Positions 1 to 11,220 of a DNA stretch of 31,628 nt are shown here, in pieces. Source of the stretch: Ettlia oleoabundans (Eukaryota; Chlorophyta; Chlorophyceae; Chlamydomonadales); contig JAAMXP010001322.1 of NCBI GenBank assembly GCA_019693395.1, positions 2,410 to 34,037 of the forward strand, read 5' to 3'. Numbering within the stretch: position 1 is the first letter of the stretch; every line of letters starts with the position of its first letter. Below the pieces are notes generated by a model. The model worked only from the letters and a program-made list of their open reading frames with translations, was not told where the DNA came from and searched no databases. A program made the position numbers and the translations under genes.

Positions 1-2199
1 ACACACACGAACACCACCCCCCACCCCCCCCACCCACACAAGGCTTGCCTGCTGCGTGATGGTGGTGGCGCACTGGTCCTCCAGCACAGCGCGCAACTCG
101 GGGGACACCACAGGGGGCGCCCACACCTTGTGCGCATTGCTCACAGCCTCGCTAAAGTTTTCTTCCTGCACAGTGCCAAGATGAGCAACAAGGCGGTGGA
201 CTATGGCACTAGAAACCTGGGGTGTTTGGCAGCTGCGCGACAGTCCCATCCGGCTGTCAACTGCAGCTGAATCTCCTTGATCTGTTGCGCTACGTAAGGT
301 TATGCTGGCCGTGCAGCAGGCTGAGCTGCTCCTGGTTCCAGCCCTACTGTCAAGGTGTTTGTGCCTACCTCCAGCGGTATGCCGTCCAAATGTCGCTGCC
401 ACGATTTGAGCAGGTCCTTATAGGCGGTACATTCTGCATAGCTGCTGGGCAGCTGCCCGTCGTGCTGCTCCTGCCACTGCTTGGCCGCCTTCACCAACAG
501 TGCAGCTATGGTGCATTACACAAGGGTAGGGAAAACAGCAGAGATGCAGTGGGCAGGTTTGTGGTAGTTTGCACCCAAACACATGAGATCAACCAGGCAA
601 TGCCCTGTTGGCAGCAGCACGGGCGGAGCTATGCACCGTGACAAGGTAGGGGCAGGCAGGCGAGCAGGCAGGACACGTGCAGGCAGACAGGCAGGCAGGC
701 AGGCCAGGGAGGCAAGGCATGTGCAGGCAGGGGCAGGTGCCGGGGGCGCACCGTAGGGCACATGGCTGTGCACGTGGTCCTCTGCTGCAGCCAAATCTAT
801 GGAAGCCGCGTACCTGGCTAGCTCGGGCCAGGGGTTGCTCAGCCTGCAGCACAAGGTGGTAAAACCTTGCACATGTGGCAGGCCGCTGCCCAGACTGAGG
901 GCACCACGGCTTGCTGCCAAGGCTGGGGGCTGGCAAGACGGCTGTACCGCCGCTGATCGCTGCTCCTCGCTGCCATGTCTCAAGTCCTGCATTATAGCGT
1001 TTTGCCAGACCTGTCAAATCCATATTTGCCATGCGAGTGCCACGGTCCCACCCACCTCAAATCGTCCACCTTGCTGTCAGGCTTGCTCTCGATCACACAC
1101 ATCTCAGGCACGCTGGGCCGCACGTAGCCCAGCAGTCCATACGAACGCAGCAGCAGCAGCGCCACGCCGTGCTGGCGGCAGATCTTGTCGATTGTTACTG
1201 CATCAGCCTCACCTAACTGCGTGTGGAGGGTGGGTGGGAAAACTTACCGTGTTGTTGTTATGGAGTGGGGTGCATGAATGCGTGGCTGGTAACATAATAT
1301 GGCCAGGGCAAGCTTGCAAGAAAAAGGGGGCGTGCATGGCAGTATGGGAGGTGAACACCCGCTGTTTCTATGGCGTCGCGCATCAGCACCACACTTCCTG
1401 CCTGCGCAAGGTCTTCCAAATCTTCCCTCCCAAATTTCCCCTTGCTTCGACCGCTGCCCCGCATATGATTGCACTCACCCTGCGCAAGCGCTCACCTGTG
1501 TGGCTATGACCAGTGTGAAGTGCTTGAAGAAGTCTGGGTTTGTGTTCATGAGGGAGCGAGGGGGCTCCTCCACATAGCTGCCGCCCACACTCTCATTCAG
1601 CTCCTTTAGACACTCTGTGGGAGGCAGCGGTGTGGCGGGAGGCAAGCGAGACAGGTTCAGTGTCTGGCACAGGAAGGCACGAGTAAGGAAAGTGGTGAAG
1701 GGTGCGGGACTGGGAGTGGACGAAGGGACCATACTGCGATTCTGAGTCACCGCAGCAACAACAAGAGCAATGAAAACGAAAGTGTTCATGCCTCTAAGGA
1801 ACCGCTGGCAACAGCACCAACGCTGCATGCCGTATGCAGGGGACCCACATGCACAGTCTAGGGATGTAGAAGGTGCCCACCTGTGGCGTACTGCGCACGG
1901 CTGCCCACCAGGCTGTCTGCGGTGAGGAGAAAGTTGTTCCCCAGGTCGGCCGGGGTGACCTTGGCGCCGTCCACAATGGTGAAGGAGTGTATGCCGCCCA
2001 GCACCAGGTTCTTGAGGGCCTCTGTGCCAGTAGGGCCCGCATTGAGCAGGCACACCCGTGCCGCGTCCAGCGCCTCCTGCCCGTGGGCTCCCCAGACCCG
2101 TATGCCCCTGTCATAGCGCTTGGACTTGTCCACCGCCATCTCCCCGCTGATAGCCTGGCTGTGAGGGGAGGTAGAGGTGGAGGGGGAGGGGCTGCCCAT
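1..2199 (-). CDS. NAE1: NEDD8-activating enzyme E1 regulatory subunit (AXR1/APPBP1-like), 5' part, cut by window edge
   Basis: This gene encodes the regulatory half of the heterodimeric E1 that activates the ubiquitin-like protein NEDD8/RUB for cullin modification. I read exons at 1881-2199, 1496-1614, 1056-1216, 752-843, 369-505 and about 49-165; all phases join cleanly. The family fit is strong: the N-terminal Rossmann region has [17 protein letters not shown] and LGNNFLL, followed by [15 protein letters not shown], then [32 protein letters not shown] and [14 protein letters not shown]. The catalytic cysteine is not expected here, because in this enzyme it sits on the partner subunit (UBA3/ECR1). 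I start at 2199; a second in-frame ATG at 2139 ([17 protein letters not shown]) matches the usual plant N-terminus better and may be the true start. The donor of the last visible exon is unclear: either a GC donor after 49 or a GT donor after 40. The C-terminal part lies outside the window. Confidence 0.95.
653..735. repeat. CAGG-rich intronic simple repeat
   Basis: Imperfect tetranucleotide CAGG/GCAGG runs fill most of the intron between the 752-843 and 369-505 exons of the AXR1-like gene. It reads GCAGGCAGGCAGGCAGGCC around 690-707. It has no coding role. Confidence 0.7.
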
Positions 2200-2554
2200 C
2201 CGATCAGCGCCGATCTGACGCTGGAGGTGACGTGCCTAGTATTCAAACGTTGAGTGACGCCACTCAATACATCTGCCTGCTTGATGTGCATTGAAGCATG
2301 AAAGCCATGCAACCACGCCAGTGCCAACATGGTGCCAGCAGTGCCAAAGCGTGATGTAGGCGCATATGGTTGCGCATATGGCAACATAGTCCATTGCTCC
2401 AACACATACATACATCAGATCAACGACCCTTGTGGCCCTCCTCGTCACACCTCAACTGATCGAAAGCCCCTCGGGACCGCTTCAAGACCTTCGTGTCCGT
2501 CTTCTGTGACTCGCCTTTGGCGTGTATGCTTACCAGCTTGTGGCAGTCACGCCT
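2200..2554. promoter_or_regulatory. Shared divergent promoter region, AXR1-like (-) and FAM114-like (+) genes
   Basis: These 355 bases lie between two divergently read start codons, so both promoters must sit here or overlap the 5' ends of the genes. I see no clear TATA box on either strand. A short tandem near-repeat, gcatatggttgcgcatatgg (2361-2380), is the only local structure. The function is inferred from position alone. Confidence 0.45.
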
Positions 2555-5500
2555 ATGAGCCAAGGGCTGGAGGACTCGGAGTCCGAATTCATGTCTCAAC
2601 TGGACGGCGTGCAACTGAACGAGGAAGACCTGGCGGATGATTGGGATTCTTTGGATCCACCGGCAGCTGTGGTTTCGGCCCCCGCCTCCAGCACTGGTCG
2701 CAGCTCAACTCCCGACTCGCCAGGTGCCGCCGCCACCGCGGCAGCAGCAGGGGCAGCAACGTGGGCAGCAACACTGGCGCCAGCTGCAGGCGCACCTCGC
2801 CAGCCAGCACAAGGTGCCTCAGCCATGGCTGCTCCGGTTAGTCATGCTGGTGCAGCGTCCTACGCTGCTGGGCCGCCGCCAACCCGACCTGCCATGCCCC
2901 TGAACCGCCCAACACCCGGTGCAATGCGATCTGCAACCACAGCGGGAGCTGCACCTGCTGCTGTCAAGGCAACCCCGCCCGCAGTATCGGTGCCTGCTGC
3001 CAAACCATTCATCGCAACAGGGGCAGCTGCAAGAACGGCAAGACCACCTGCCGTTGCTGGGCATGCCGCACTCTCAGCACGCCCAACTGGCCCGGCCCAA
3101 CGTCCAGCAGAAAGCGGGGCTCCCGCCCCACGTTCAGCGGCATCTGGCGGACCAGCAGGGCCGTCAGCGCCGCGGCCGCAGGCAGCAGCAGCGGTGCCAC
3201 GGCCTCGAGCAGCAGAAGTAGCACCACCTGGCACAGCACCTGCAGCCGCCGCCCCGGTGGCAGGCAGCCGAACTGCGGTGCCTGCTCAGCCCACACCGCC
3301 GGTAAGTTCTGCAGCAGGGGCAAGGCCTGGTTCATCTATACAGCCTAGGACACCTTCAGGAGGGGCAGCGGTTGTGCCACAGCAGCCTGCGACAGCTCTG
3401 CAGTCAGTAAGGCCCAGCAATGCAGCTGCCACCAGAACATCTCTATCATCCGCCGCTCCTGTTGCCTCTGGTCAAGCAGCCGGCACCTTGGCAGGCAGGG
3501 CCCCCAGTGTGCCAGAGACCCGACCTGCCTCACAGGGTGCTGGTACTGCAGCGCAATCGCCGTCCAAGGCCGCTACCCCACCTGCAACCATTGCGGCTGC
3601 TGCTCCCAAGCCAGCCCCTTCCAGCGAAATAGAACCGCCAAACAGCGCCACGTCTCTGCCTGTCGCCGACAAGGTGCGTCATAGTCGCAATGCAGGCACA
3701 CTGGTGCATGTATCAGCATGGTTATGCCTACCACCAGGGTGTCTGGCGGGCACTCCTGCACATCAGTGATCGGGTCACCGCTGCAACATGAGTGCTCAGC
3801 GAGGTTCAATTTGCCAATTTTGTGCTGCATGCTGCTTCCTGCCACTGATATCACCTTGATTTACACTGTTGGTGCCATGCAGGGTACACAGCAAGCTGCC
3901 AAACTGGAGGGCTCAAGCTCCGCCGGCACGGCTGCTAGCACGCCCGCTGGCGGCTGGGGTGGTTGGGGCACGCTGGGGCGGCTGGGTGCATCCCTGCAGG
4001 CTGCCGCCAGCACCGCCATCAAGGATGTGTCTGACCTGAGTGACAGCTTCCAAAAGGTGGGCGAAGAAAGGAGTCAAGACGTAGCCAGTCAGCCTGCTGC
4101 TGCCGCTCCATTGGGCATGACGTCCTGCCATGCGCATCCTGGATCTCCTGGCCGCCTTATGTGTCCTTCAAACAACATAACACTAACACGACAAATTGCC
4201 AATTTAATATAGGTGCTGCATGAGGTGGCGGAGGCATCAGATGACGAGGGACCCACAGTGGCTCAGGCTCCGCGTTCCACCCCGCCCCCGCCAGGCGCTG
4301 TGTCGCCGCTGCCCCCTGACCAGGAGGCTCGGAGGCGGCGGGTGCTAGCAAGGCTGGCGGAGGAGGATGAGGCGATAGTTCACCCTGCAGCGGGCCCAAA
4401 GGCAGCCGGGCAGGAGGAGGCAGAGGTGAGCATGTGGCATTTCTGAAGCTGTGAACTTGTGCTTGGCTGACATTGTATCTCGTGTTGGATCAAGTGTGAA
4501 CCACGGAGCAAAGCAAACATGTGGGTTCATGCGCGTGTCACAGCTTGGCCGCCAAGGTCGCTATGTTGGTATGCAGGTTGCTGCCGGAGGTGAAATCACG
4601 GCAGCAGGGGACCCTTTGGTGAGCGGCGGTGGCCTTGCACCAGCTGGTGCCACCAAGGCGCTCAGCAGCTTGTGGGGCTGGGGCAAGGGGCTGGCCTCCA
4701 AGGTGGAGCAGGCCGCAGCCAGCGTGGGGCGGGAACTGGCCGAGACCGTGCATGACGCACAGCCGGCGGTGCAATCAGTTACCAGGTGAGCGCTGGTGTG
4801 AGCTTGCAAAATGGTCCCTGCACCTACCCTGTCTCTATGTGTTGACGTCCCTACATCTCACGGTGCGTGCCAAGCGGCCCATGCTAGCCTTGTCGAGGCT
4901 ATTCTGCCCTGCCCTCGATTTGGGGATGCAGTCCTTTGCCTGCAAGCTGTTTACCGTGTGGGCCTCACCTGTCACCTGCTGCAGCAAAGCGGCAGCCAGT
5001 GGGCGGGCTGCCGAGTTCCGGATTGGCAGTACGCTGGGCAGCCTGAGCCGTACCGCCCAGGGCCTGCTGGAGTCTGCTTTGGAAGCTGGCCCCAGGTGCG
5101 GCATATGTGTACGAGGTGGTGTTGCCAAGGAGAACACGTTGCCATGCCGTCCCTTTCTGCTGCTTGCCATGCCATGTGCGCCACCATCGCAAAACCAAAA
5201 ACCTTTTTTGCCGCCGCGGCTGGTACATGAATGCAGACTTGCTGGCAGCCGTGGTGGCGAAGGCGGCACTGAAGGTGCAGGTGACGAGGCTGCCAGCTTT
5301 GCCGACCAGCTGTACATCTATGGCGGGCGCAGCGCGCAGGAGGATTTGGAGGCCCTGTCCAACGACAGCGCCAGGTGGGTGCACTGTGGTAGGGCTGAAC
5401 ACTCTGTTGTGGTGCGGGCAGTGGCGGGGACTTCGTGGCACCGCATTGCCTATATTGTTCAGAGGTGTGTGAAAACTCTCCAATCGCGGTAACCAAAAGT

Positions 5501-6592
5501 GTGACTGCTGTGGTGCCCTGATTGGCGCCTGGTTACACTGCTGCCTGGTGCTCGTCTGCAGGATCGCCAACGGCATGCGATCACTGCTGCCTGAGGAGCA
5601 GCGCGGCGGCTTGGAGCAGGCGCTTGCAGAGCTGGGCCCCCTGTTTGACCTCAAATCGCCGCAGCCTTGTGACTCTGTCGGGCAGGCCGGCACCGGTCCG
5701 ACTACGGAGGTGGCGGCGGTCGCTGCTGGTCACGCAATGGTTGAGGAGCTTGCGGCAGCAGGCTGTGAGCATGCAGATGCGCTGGCTCAGGCTGTTGCAG
5801 CCAGTGCACAGGAGCTGATAGCCCAGCTTGGCGCCACAGATGGTGCTTCAGCAGAGGCGAAGGATGCGGGCGCAGCACACGCATCAGGAAAGGCAGCACC
5901 CAGCGGCAGTCAGCCTGGCGAGCAGCCAACAGAGGCTGCATTCCAGCAAGCTGCGTCAGCAGGAGAGCCAGCTGCACTCAAGTCCCTGTCAGGCCTGCAC
6001 GTGGAAGGTGTAAAGTCTGTGGCCGAGCTGTGCAGCCTCTGTCTGGAGCGACTGCTGGCACTGGGCCGCAGCCTCTCCTCCTTCCACCGCTACGGCCGCC
6101 CTGCCAACGATGGTATCACCTGGCCGGCGCCTGCCCAAGCTGCTGCACCGCTGCTGCGGCGTCAGGCGCTGCTTATGCTGGAGGAGCTGCAGGGGTTGGG
6201 GGCCGCTTTTGGAGCCGCTTTGGCCTCGGCAGGTGGGTTGCAGCTTAGGGGTGGAAGGATGAGTCCAAGACTCAAACACAGGGCTGCAGCGACTCCCAGC
6301 ATTTGGTAAATTGGACTCATATGCTACGACCACGTCATAGTGTTTCAAGCGATTGATGTGGCTTTCTAAAATGCCTGCACCGCAATCTGTTGGCGCAGGC
6401 AACAGCTTGGATGCCGCGGCAGGCGTGGCGGCAGGGAGCAAGATGTACAGCAACGCAGCTGCAGCAATGGCGCGTGCTCTGCAGGCAGACAGCGAGGTAG
6501 CAGAGGGTCGCATCCAGGACGCTTGCCGAGCGCTGCTGCACGTGGTTTGGCTTACTAGCGTGCCGAGAGAAGCACTAGAAGACTTTCTCTAA
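2555..6592 (+). CDS. FAM114/DUF719-like protein, 942 aa, 8 exons
   Basis: Exons are 2555-3673, 3883-4056, 4213-4425, 4577-4785, 4985-5095, 5237-5374, 5562-6232 and 6399-6592; the frames join to 942 residues. The first 373 residues are an acidic start (DSESEF..EEDLADDWDSLDP) followed by a long Ala/Pro-rich disordered stretch. Two GWG-type patches, GGWGGWG (about 397-402) and SLWGWGKGL (about 533-541), each precede an amphipathic segment. Further on are QEDLEALSNDSAR (about 643-655) and a C-terminal helical region with GRIQDACRALLHVVWL. These match the GWG patch, the LEALxxLSNES motif and the IQDAFQLLLPVLQ-like end of animal FAM114A proteins. FAM114A2 has been reported as a Rab2 effector at the Golgi; a trafficking role here is inference. 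The intron before 5237 has no stop in frame, so its retention would also encode protein. The gene is tail-to-tail with the next one. Confidence 0.85.
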
Positions 6593-6761
6593 GGCTTTTG
6601 CCTATGTGCATTATGCAACTCACGTTTGTATACCTTCTGATGGTAGGTCAACCCTTTGCCCAGCAACGTAGCTATGTACAGCTTCTTGACCAAGCTGCTG
6701 CAACATGGGTGCTGTTCTATGCATTGCAAATGTGCAGTTTTTTGCAAGCAACATGCCCCTT

Positions 6762-6766
6762 TGTAA
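6762..6766 (+). terminator. TGTAA polyadenylation signal of the FAM114-like gene
   Basis: TGTAA lies about 170 bases past the TAA stop at 6590-6592. TGTAA is the standard poly(A) signal of chlorophyte algae. It falls before the facing gene's own signal, so the two transcripts need not overlap much. Confidence 0.6.
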
Positions 6767-6875
6767 TACCTTAAAAAGAAACAGAGCAGTATGTTGATGA
6801 AGGGAAATTTTCGGTGGTGCAGCAGTACGGTATTGAGAATTGAGGAATGCAAGGAAGTGGCAAGGATTGAGAGGT

Positions 6876-6880
6876 TTACA
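6876..6880 (-). terminator. TGTAA polyadenylation signal of the tail-anchored protein gene
   Basis: On the minus strand TGTAA occurs about 35 bases after the stop codon at 6915-6917. This is the chlorophyte poly(A) motif in a typical position. Confidence 0.6.
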
Positions 6881-6914
6881 GTGTCTAGTACATTGATGCA
6901 GCCCGAAGCCGGCT

Positions 6915-7849
6915 TCAGGTGTAGTAGACAGTAGTGGGGTGAGCCTGCGCAAAGCCTGCCAGCAGCACCGCTGAGCCTGCCAGCACCACCAGAGCGCTGA
7001 TCACCACCACAGTCAGCAGGGTGCGCTGCACCTTGGTCTGGCGCCGCCCAGCCGCCGGTAGCTGCAGTCCCACAGATACTCCCGCTAGGAAGGCCTGTAG
7101 CTCAGGAAAGGAATGGATAGAAGTGTGCGCAGGGTCAGATGAGCACCTAACTAAGAGCAGGCCACTATTCAAACCCAGACCGTTTTACGAGCACCTTCTC
7201 ACTCTGCCAAAACCCAGCACCCAACAGCCTCACGCACCTCTTCCCAGCTGGTGCCTGTCAGGTGATGCATGCCGCTGCTTTTGGCCACAGCACCCAGCTT
7301 GCCGGCAAGCTCCTCCAGCGCCAAACGCGCGCTGGCTGGCGGGGCCATATGGGGCACCGGAGCTGCAGCATTGCCAGCTGTCTGCTTGGACTGGTCCAAG
7401 CCATCATCCAGGTCTTCGACCGCTGTGACTGTCCGTGCCTCGTTCTTAAAAGGCGTCACCGCCTTCACTGGGGTGGTGGCAGGCGTAACCACAGGGTAGC
7501 TGTCCTGCTCCTGTGCCACGGCTGAGAAGCCCCTGCGACAGAGGGCCAGGGATGCGCCAAAGATTGGTGAAAGGCGGTGCGGCGGTGCCGCCAACCGCAC
7601 CACGGCGGGTGCTGTGCTGAAGGCCGCACATGCGCGCCTCCCCTCTCCCTGCGAGGCTTACCAGCCACTTGCCGAGTTGCTGCTGACCGCCTTCGACTCC
7701 TCTGCGCTTGAACGGAAGCCAGTGGAGGAGGCGCTGCGCGCCTGGACCACGTCGCGCACAGTTCGCAGCTTGGCCGCAGCTGCCTGGCTAGCAAGGCGAG
7801 AGCCAGAGCCGCCGCCCCAGGCTGGCAGTTTGCTGGGTTTGTTGGACAT
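6915..7849 (-). CDS. Small tail-anchored membrane protein of unknown function, 220 aa
   Basis: I read three exons, 7662-7849, 7238-7532 and 6915-7094, giving 220 residues with consistent phases. The N-terminus (MSNKPSKLPAWGGGSGSRLASQ) is Ser/Ala-rich with no signal peptide. Residues about 105-118 are acidic (AVEDLDDGLDQ). An amphipathic stretch, LALEELAGKLGAVAKSSGMHHLTGTSWEEAF cut across an intron, precedes a basic GRRQTKVQR and a single hydrophobic segment at about 186-209. Eleven residues ending in VYYT follow it. This is the layout of a tail-anchored protein with its bulk in the cytosol. The LxxLxxKLxxV pattern before the anchor recalls SNARE or SNARE-adaptor proteins, but I cannot assign a family. 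The first ATG after the divergent promoter was used as the start. Confidence 0.75.
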
Positions 7850-8493
7850 GGCCTCCTGAACTTGCGGGCTGGTTGCACACCCTGTGCTACGAGGCAAAAG
7901 GTTGATGCAATGCCAGAATCGTAGGAGAAGGGTTGCAGAAGGCACGAGCTGGTTGGTTTACCCGACAGGATCAAACTCAGGATCGGCAGTACGCAAGTAC
8001 ATGCATGGAATTGCTGGGGAGATAGCCCGGCCTCGTCAAGGTGCACTGAAATCGCGATTACATTCCTCGCTGTGCTCCGCAGAACGAACGAAAGTTTGCA
8101 GCTCGGGCCATAAGGGTTTCCACTCTCGCATCTCTCCCGCGGGTTTGTTTAAAGTGGCTCGCCGATACCGGGCGTCCATTTGGTTGATATCGATTAAGCG
8201 ATCCTGTGACAGCCAGGAGCGTTAGCTGCCTGTGCATATTCACAGCGTTTCAACGGGCACGGCAGCCTCCACGCAGCCTATAAAGCTGAGCAGCGGCAGC
8301 AAGCCAGGTGTTTTGCGGTGCGGGGGAGCCGCAGCCGCAGCGGCGCACCTCGCCACCTGTGGGCCGCTACAAGCGGCGCGCGGACCCCACCGCCCCACCA
8401 GCTTCAGCTACCCTGTAAGGGTTGCAGCAGCAAAGAGCCAAGCAGCACGCTGCAGTTGGAAATAGCCCCAGAAGCACCACACATTCACAGGGG
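7850..8493. promoter_or_regulatory. Divergent promoter region between tail-anchored protein and zinc-finger genes
   Basis: These 644 bases separate two divergent start codons. A TATA box for the rightward gene is at 8279-8285. From there to 8494 there is no ATG, so a leader of roughly 180 bases is expected. The open frame at 8232-8465 begins with GTG and lies across the TATA box, so I do not treat it as a gene. Confidence 0.55.
8279..8285 (+). promoter_or_regulatory. TATA box (TATAAAG) of the zinc-finger gene
   Basis: TATAAAG sits in GC-rich sequence about 210 bases before the first ATG on the plus strand (8494). The absence of any ATG between the two supports that start. Confidence 0.5.
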
Positions 8494-11220
8494 ATGGTGG
8501 CAGTCGTGGCGGAGGTCCTGCTGGTTCAAGCATCGGCAGACTGTGCCCAGCGCCCGGAGCGCTCCGACCCGCTGGCAGGTAAGTGTGCCAAGTGGTGCGC
8601 TTGACCGCCTGAGCTGCCTCGCAACCCATCTGTGGCGGCTCATGGTCAGCACAAAGGCTTCAAGCACGCCAGAAGTTCAACTACAAACTTGCCAAACATC
8701 ATTGTACTGCGACTTTTGCAGGCAATGTGATGGAACCATTTGCAAAAAGGCAGCGCGTGGAGCAGCCAGATCTTGCCACAGGCGTTTTGACGGCCGCATT
8801 GCTGGCTGCAGATCGTGCTGCAAGTCCCCTTACGAGCTGTGAGCGTCCCGGCACACCTCTCTCCCAAGGGATAGATCCGCAAACAGAAGGATGCCTTGAG
8901 GAGCAGCCTCCGCAACAGCTTGCAGCACCCGCTTGCCAGCTACAGGCATCTGCTGCGGGCCAACAATGCCAGGAACTGGCAGCCATCCAGTCGACAGCTT
9001 TGTTGGCTGCATTGCAGAGAGCACCAGCAGCGGATCCAGCAGGAGGGGCAGTGGCGGCAGTGCAGCACTCTTCAGCAGCCGAGCATCACCCTGCCAGAGC
9101 TGGTGTAATTGGCACTTCCGCAAAGGTAGCTGCGTCGGCAGAGTTGGCACAGTTCAGGTCTGGAACGTCTGGTTGTCATGCACGGGAGGCTGAACCAAGT
9201 ATGTCTCCACAGAATGATGCGGCAGCTGGCGGGATAGTTGGCGGTGGAGGGATGGATGGCTGCAGCTATGCTTCCTTTGCGCTGGCGGCATATTCACAGG
9301 CAGCAGTGCAAGCCGAGAAGGCTCAGCACATACTTTGTCTGCGGCTACAGGCTCAGCTGTCAGGATGCACGACACAGAGCAGTACAACAGCTCCTGCAGA
9401 CCTTTTTGAGATGTACTGCATGCTGAGGGATGCGGCAACCCAGGAGCCCGATGATTTGGATTACACAGCTTCCATGGACAATGCACCGCCTAGGTGTGCA
9501 TCAGCTGCAGGTGGGTGAAGCACGGCCGGATGAATGGCGGGTGTGGTGCACCTCTTGCGCCAAGCGCGTGCTGTGGGGGATGTTGCAGCGACAATTGCAC
9601 AGCTGGGGTGGGTGGTTTCGGGTATCAACTGCGTTATGCAATGCCACTTGATTAACTTCTGTAATGTTCACACATATACTTTCCATAAGCCTCTTGCCTC
9701 ATGGTGCACTTCTGTGCCTTCAGGAATTTTGGCAGCACAGCGGGATGACGGCGCAGCGGGGCACGCTAGCGGCGGCCTTGGGGCTAGCAGGCACCCTTGC
9801 GCAGCGGACATGCAGCGGGCGCCTGGCATGCCAGCGAAGCAGGCAATTGCTCAGGAACGGCCAGCAATTTCGACTGGGTGCCGAGAGTGCTTGCCAGCTG
9901 TCGCGGTAGCATCAACAGCGGCAAAGCAGGCACCGCTCTCCAAGAGCTGCTTGCACCGCAAGTCTGTGCTTACTGTGGCTGCGGCAGGTTCAACTGCAGC
10001 GGCAGCGGACCCAACTTCTACTGACAGCAGTGATGCGGCTGGTGAGCGGCAGGAGCAGGACGAGCAGCTGCAGGCAGCAGGGGAGGGGCATTCGCCCCAA
10101 CAAGAGGAGGAATGTTGCGGATGTGGGAATGCGGCAGGCGCAGAGCTGGACCAGGAAGCGGATGAGGAGCAGGAGACAAGTGTGGAGGGTGCTCCCGCTA
10201 AGCGGCAGTGCCTGCGGTGTGACACCCGTACCTCAGGTTCGTCCCCCAACTCCCATTGGTACCGCCATCCCGCCACCAGGCAGGAGTGGTACTGCGCAGC
10301 TTGCTACTCGGCCATCCACAGACAGCTAAAAAAAAAGCGGCGACAACAGCAGCAGAAGCGAGAGCAGCCAATGCCGCACCAGGACGAGGGAGATGCGCGG
10401 CAGTGTTTGCAGTGCGGCAGCTGTAAGCCAGGGTCGCGCTGGGACCGCCACCCTGTCACCAAGGCAAAGTGGTACTGCCATCCCTGCTACTCCCAAATCA
10501 ACAGAACACTCACCAGGGCCAAGCGGCAAGGCACAGCAGCAGTTGTGCAAGCCGAGGGGCCAGCTGCTGCTGCCAGGAAGCGCGCACAGCACAGTCAGAG
10601 GCACCTGGAGCATGCAGCACAGGGAGCAGAGGAGCAGGCGGAGGTGACTGCGTCGATTGCTGAGGAGGGATTGTGGGCAGAGCGGCTTCAGGGGCAAGCG
10701 CAGCAGCCACCACAGCCGCTTATAGCAGCCGGAGTGGCGGAGCGCGACTGTCCCTGCATGCCGCCAGACCCCCAGCAGCAGCAGCAGGAGCCCCAGCTTG
10801 AGCAGCAGGCAGAACAACCACAACAGCAGGAGCAGCAGGAGGACCTATTTGCGCAGCTGCTGGCTTGCGCCGGGGATCCTGCTGCAGCTGCTGCTGGCCT
10901 CACACCAGAGCTGGCTGCCTCCTTCTCGGCGCTGCTGGACAGCCTGCCACACGAGCAGCAGGCAATGAAGGTGGGGCGACTAATAGCTTCAGCACAAGGT
11001 GGCATCTGCCTGCGTTGGGTTGCGTGCACATTCTGTGTTTGCGGGCTGGCACCACCTGACATGCCTGGAGAGCTGCCAGCCCCCAAGGGTGTCGTTCAAG
11101 TGTGCTGGCTGTGCATGTCTTCCCATGCAGGAGGGCCGCGTGCAGATGCTGTTGCAGCAGGGGCTGTATTCAGCAGCAGCCACGCTGATGTCCACCGCGC
11201 TGCGCCTGAGTGGTGCGTGA
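8494..11220 (+). CDS. Protein with two tandem GATA-like zinc fingers and Gln-rich region, 736 aa
   Basis: Exons 8494-8578, 8722-9510, 9724-10970 and 11131-11220 join in phase to 736 residues. The first donor is a perfect GTAAGT. Near the N-terminus AKRQRVEQ looks like a nuclear localisation signal. Finger 1 has C454-x2-C457-x24-C482-x2-C485 and finger 2 has C519-x2-C522-x20-C543-x2-C546. Both share W-x-RHP-(A/V)T-(R/K)..WYC-x2-CY, and basic runs follow (KKKRRQQQQKR after finger 1; RAKR after finger 2). The x20 spacing and the WxRHP in place of WRxGP resemble GATA-type fingers, so a nuclear DNA-binding regulator is a fair inference. Residues about 640-670 are a Gln-rich CAG-repeat tract. The C-terminal residues form a short Leu/Ala-rich helical segment. 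If the first exon is wrong, the next start is the ATG at 8730. Confidence 0.8.
10771..10843 (+). repeat. CAG-rich coding microsatellite (poly-Gln)
   Basis: Repeated CAG codons with interspersed GAG and CCC encode the Gln-rich stretch of the zinc-finger protein. Such tracts are prone to length change between strains. Confidence 0.7.

Larger units (their letters stand above)
6593..6914. other. Intergenic, convergent 3' ends
   Basis: These 322 bases separate the stop codons of two converging genes. They contain one TGTAA on each strand (listed separately) and otherwise AT-richer sequence without a convincing ORF. Confidence 0.6.

Noticed and set aside
1794..2411. 205-residue minus-strand open frame over the AXR1 start
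   Set aside because: It is a shifted shadow of the AXR1-like first exon and its promoter, with no conserved motif.
2522..2554. Upstream extension of the FAM114-like reading frame
   Set aside because: The extension begins at GTG; the first in-frame ATG is at 2555 and gives a sensible acidic N-terminus.
3301..3306. Perfect GTAAGT donor inside exon 1 of the FAM114-like gene
   Set aside because: Splicing from here to the acceptor at 3882 would shift the frame, and the open frame continues to a good donor at 3674.
8232..8465. 77-residue open frame with a transit-peptide look before the zinc-finger gene
   Set aside because: It starts with GTG, overlaps the TATA box at 8279-8285, and has no ATG or splice link to a following exon.
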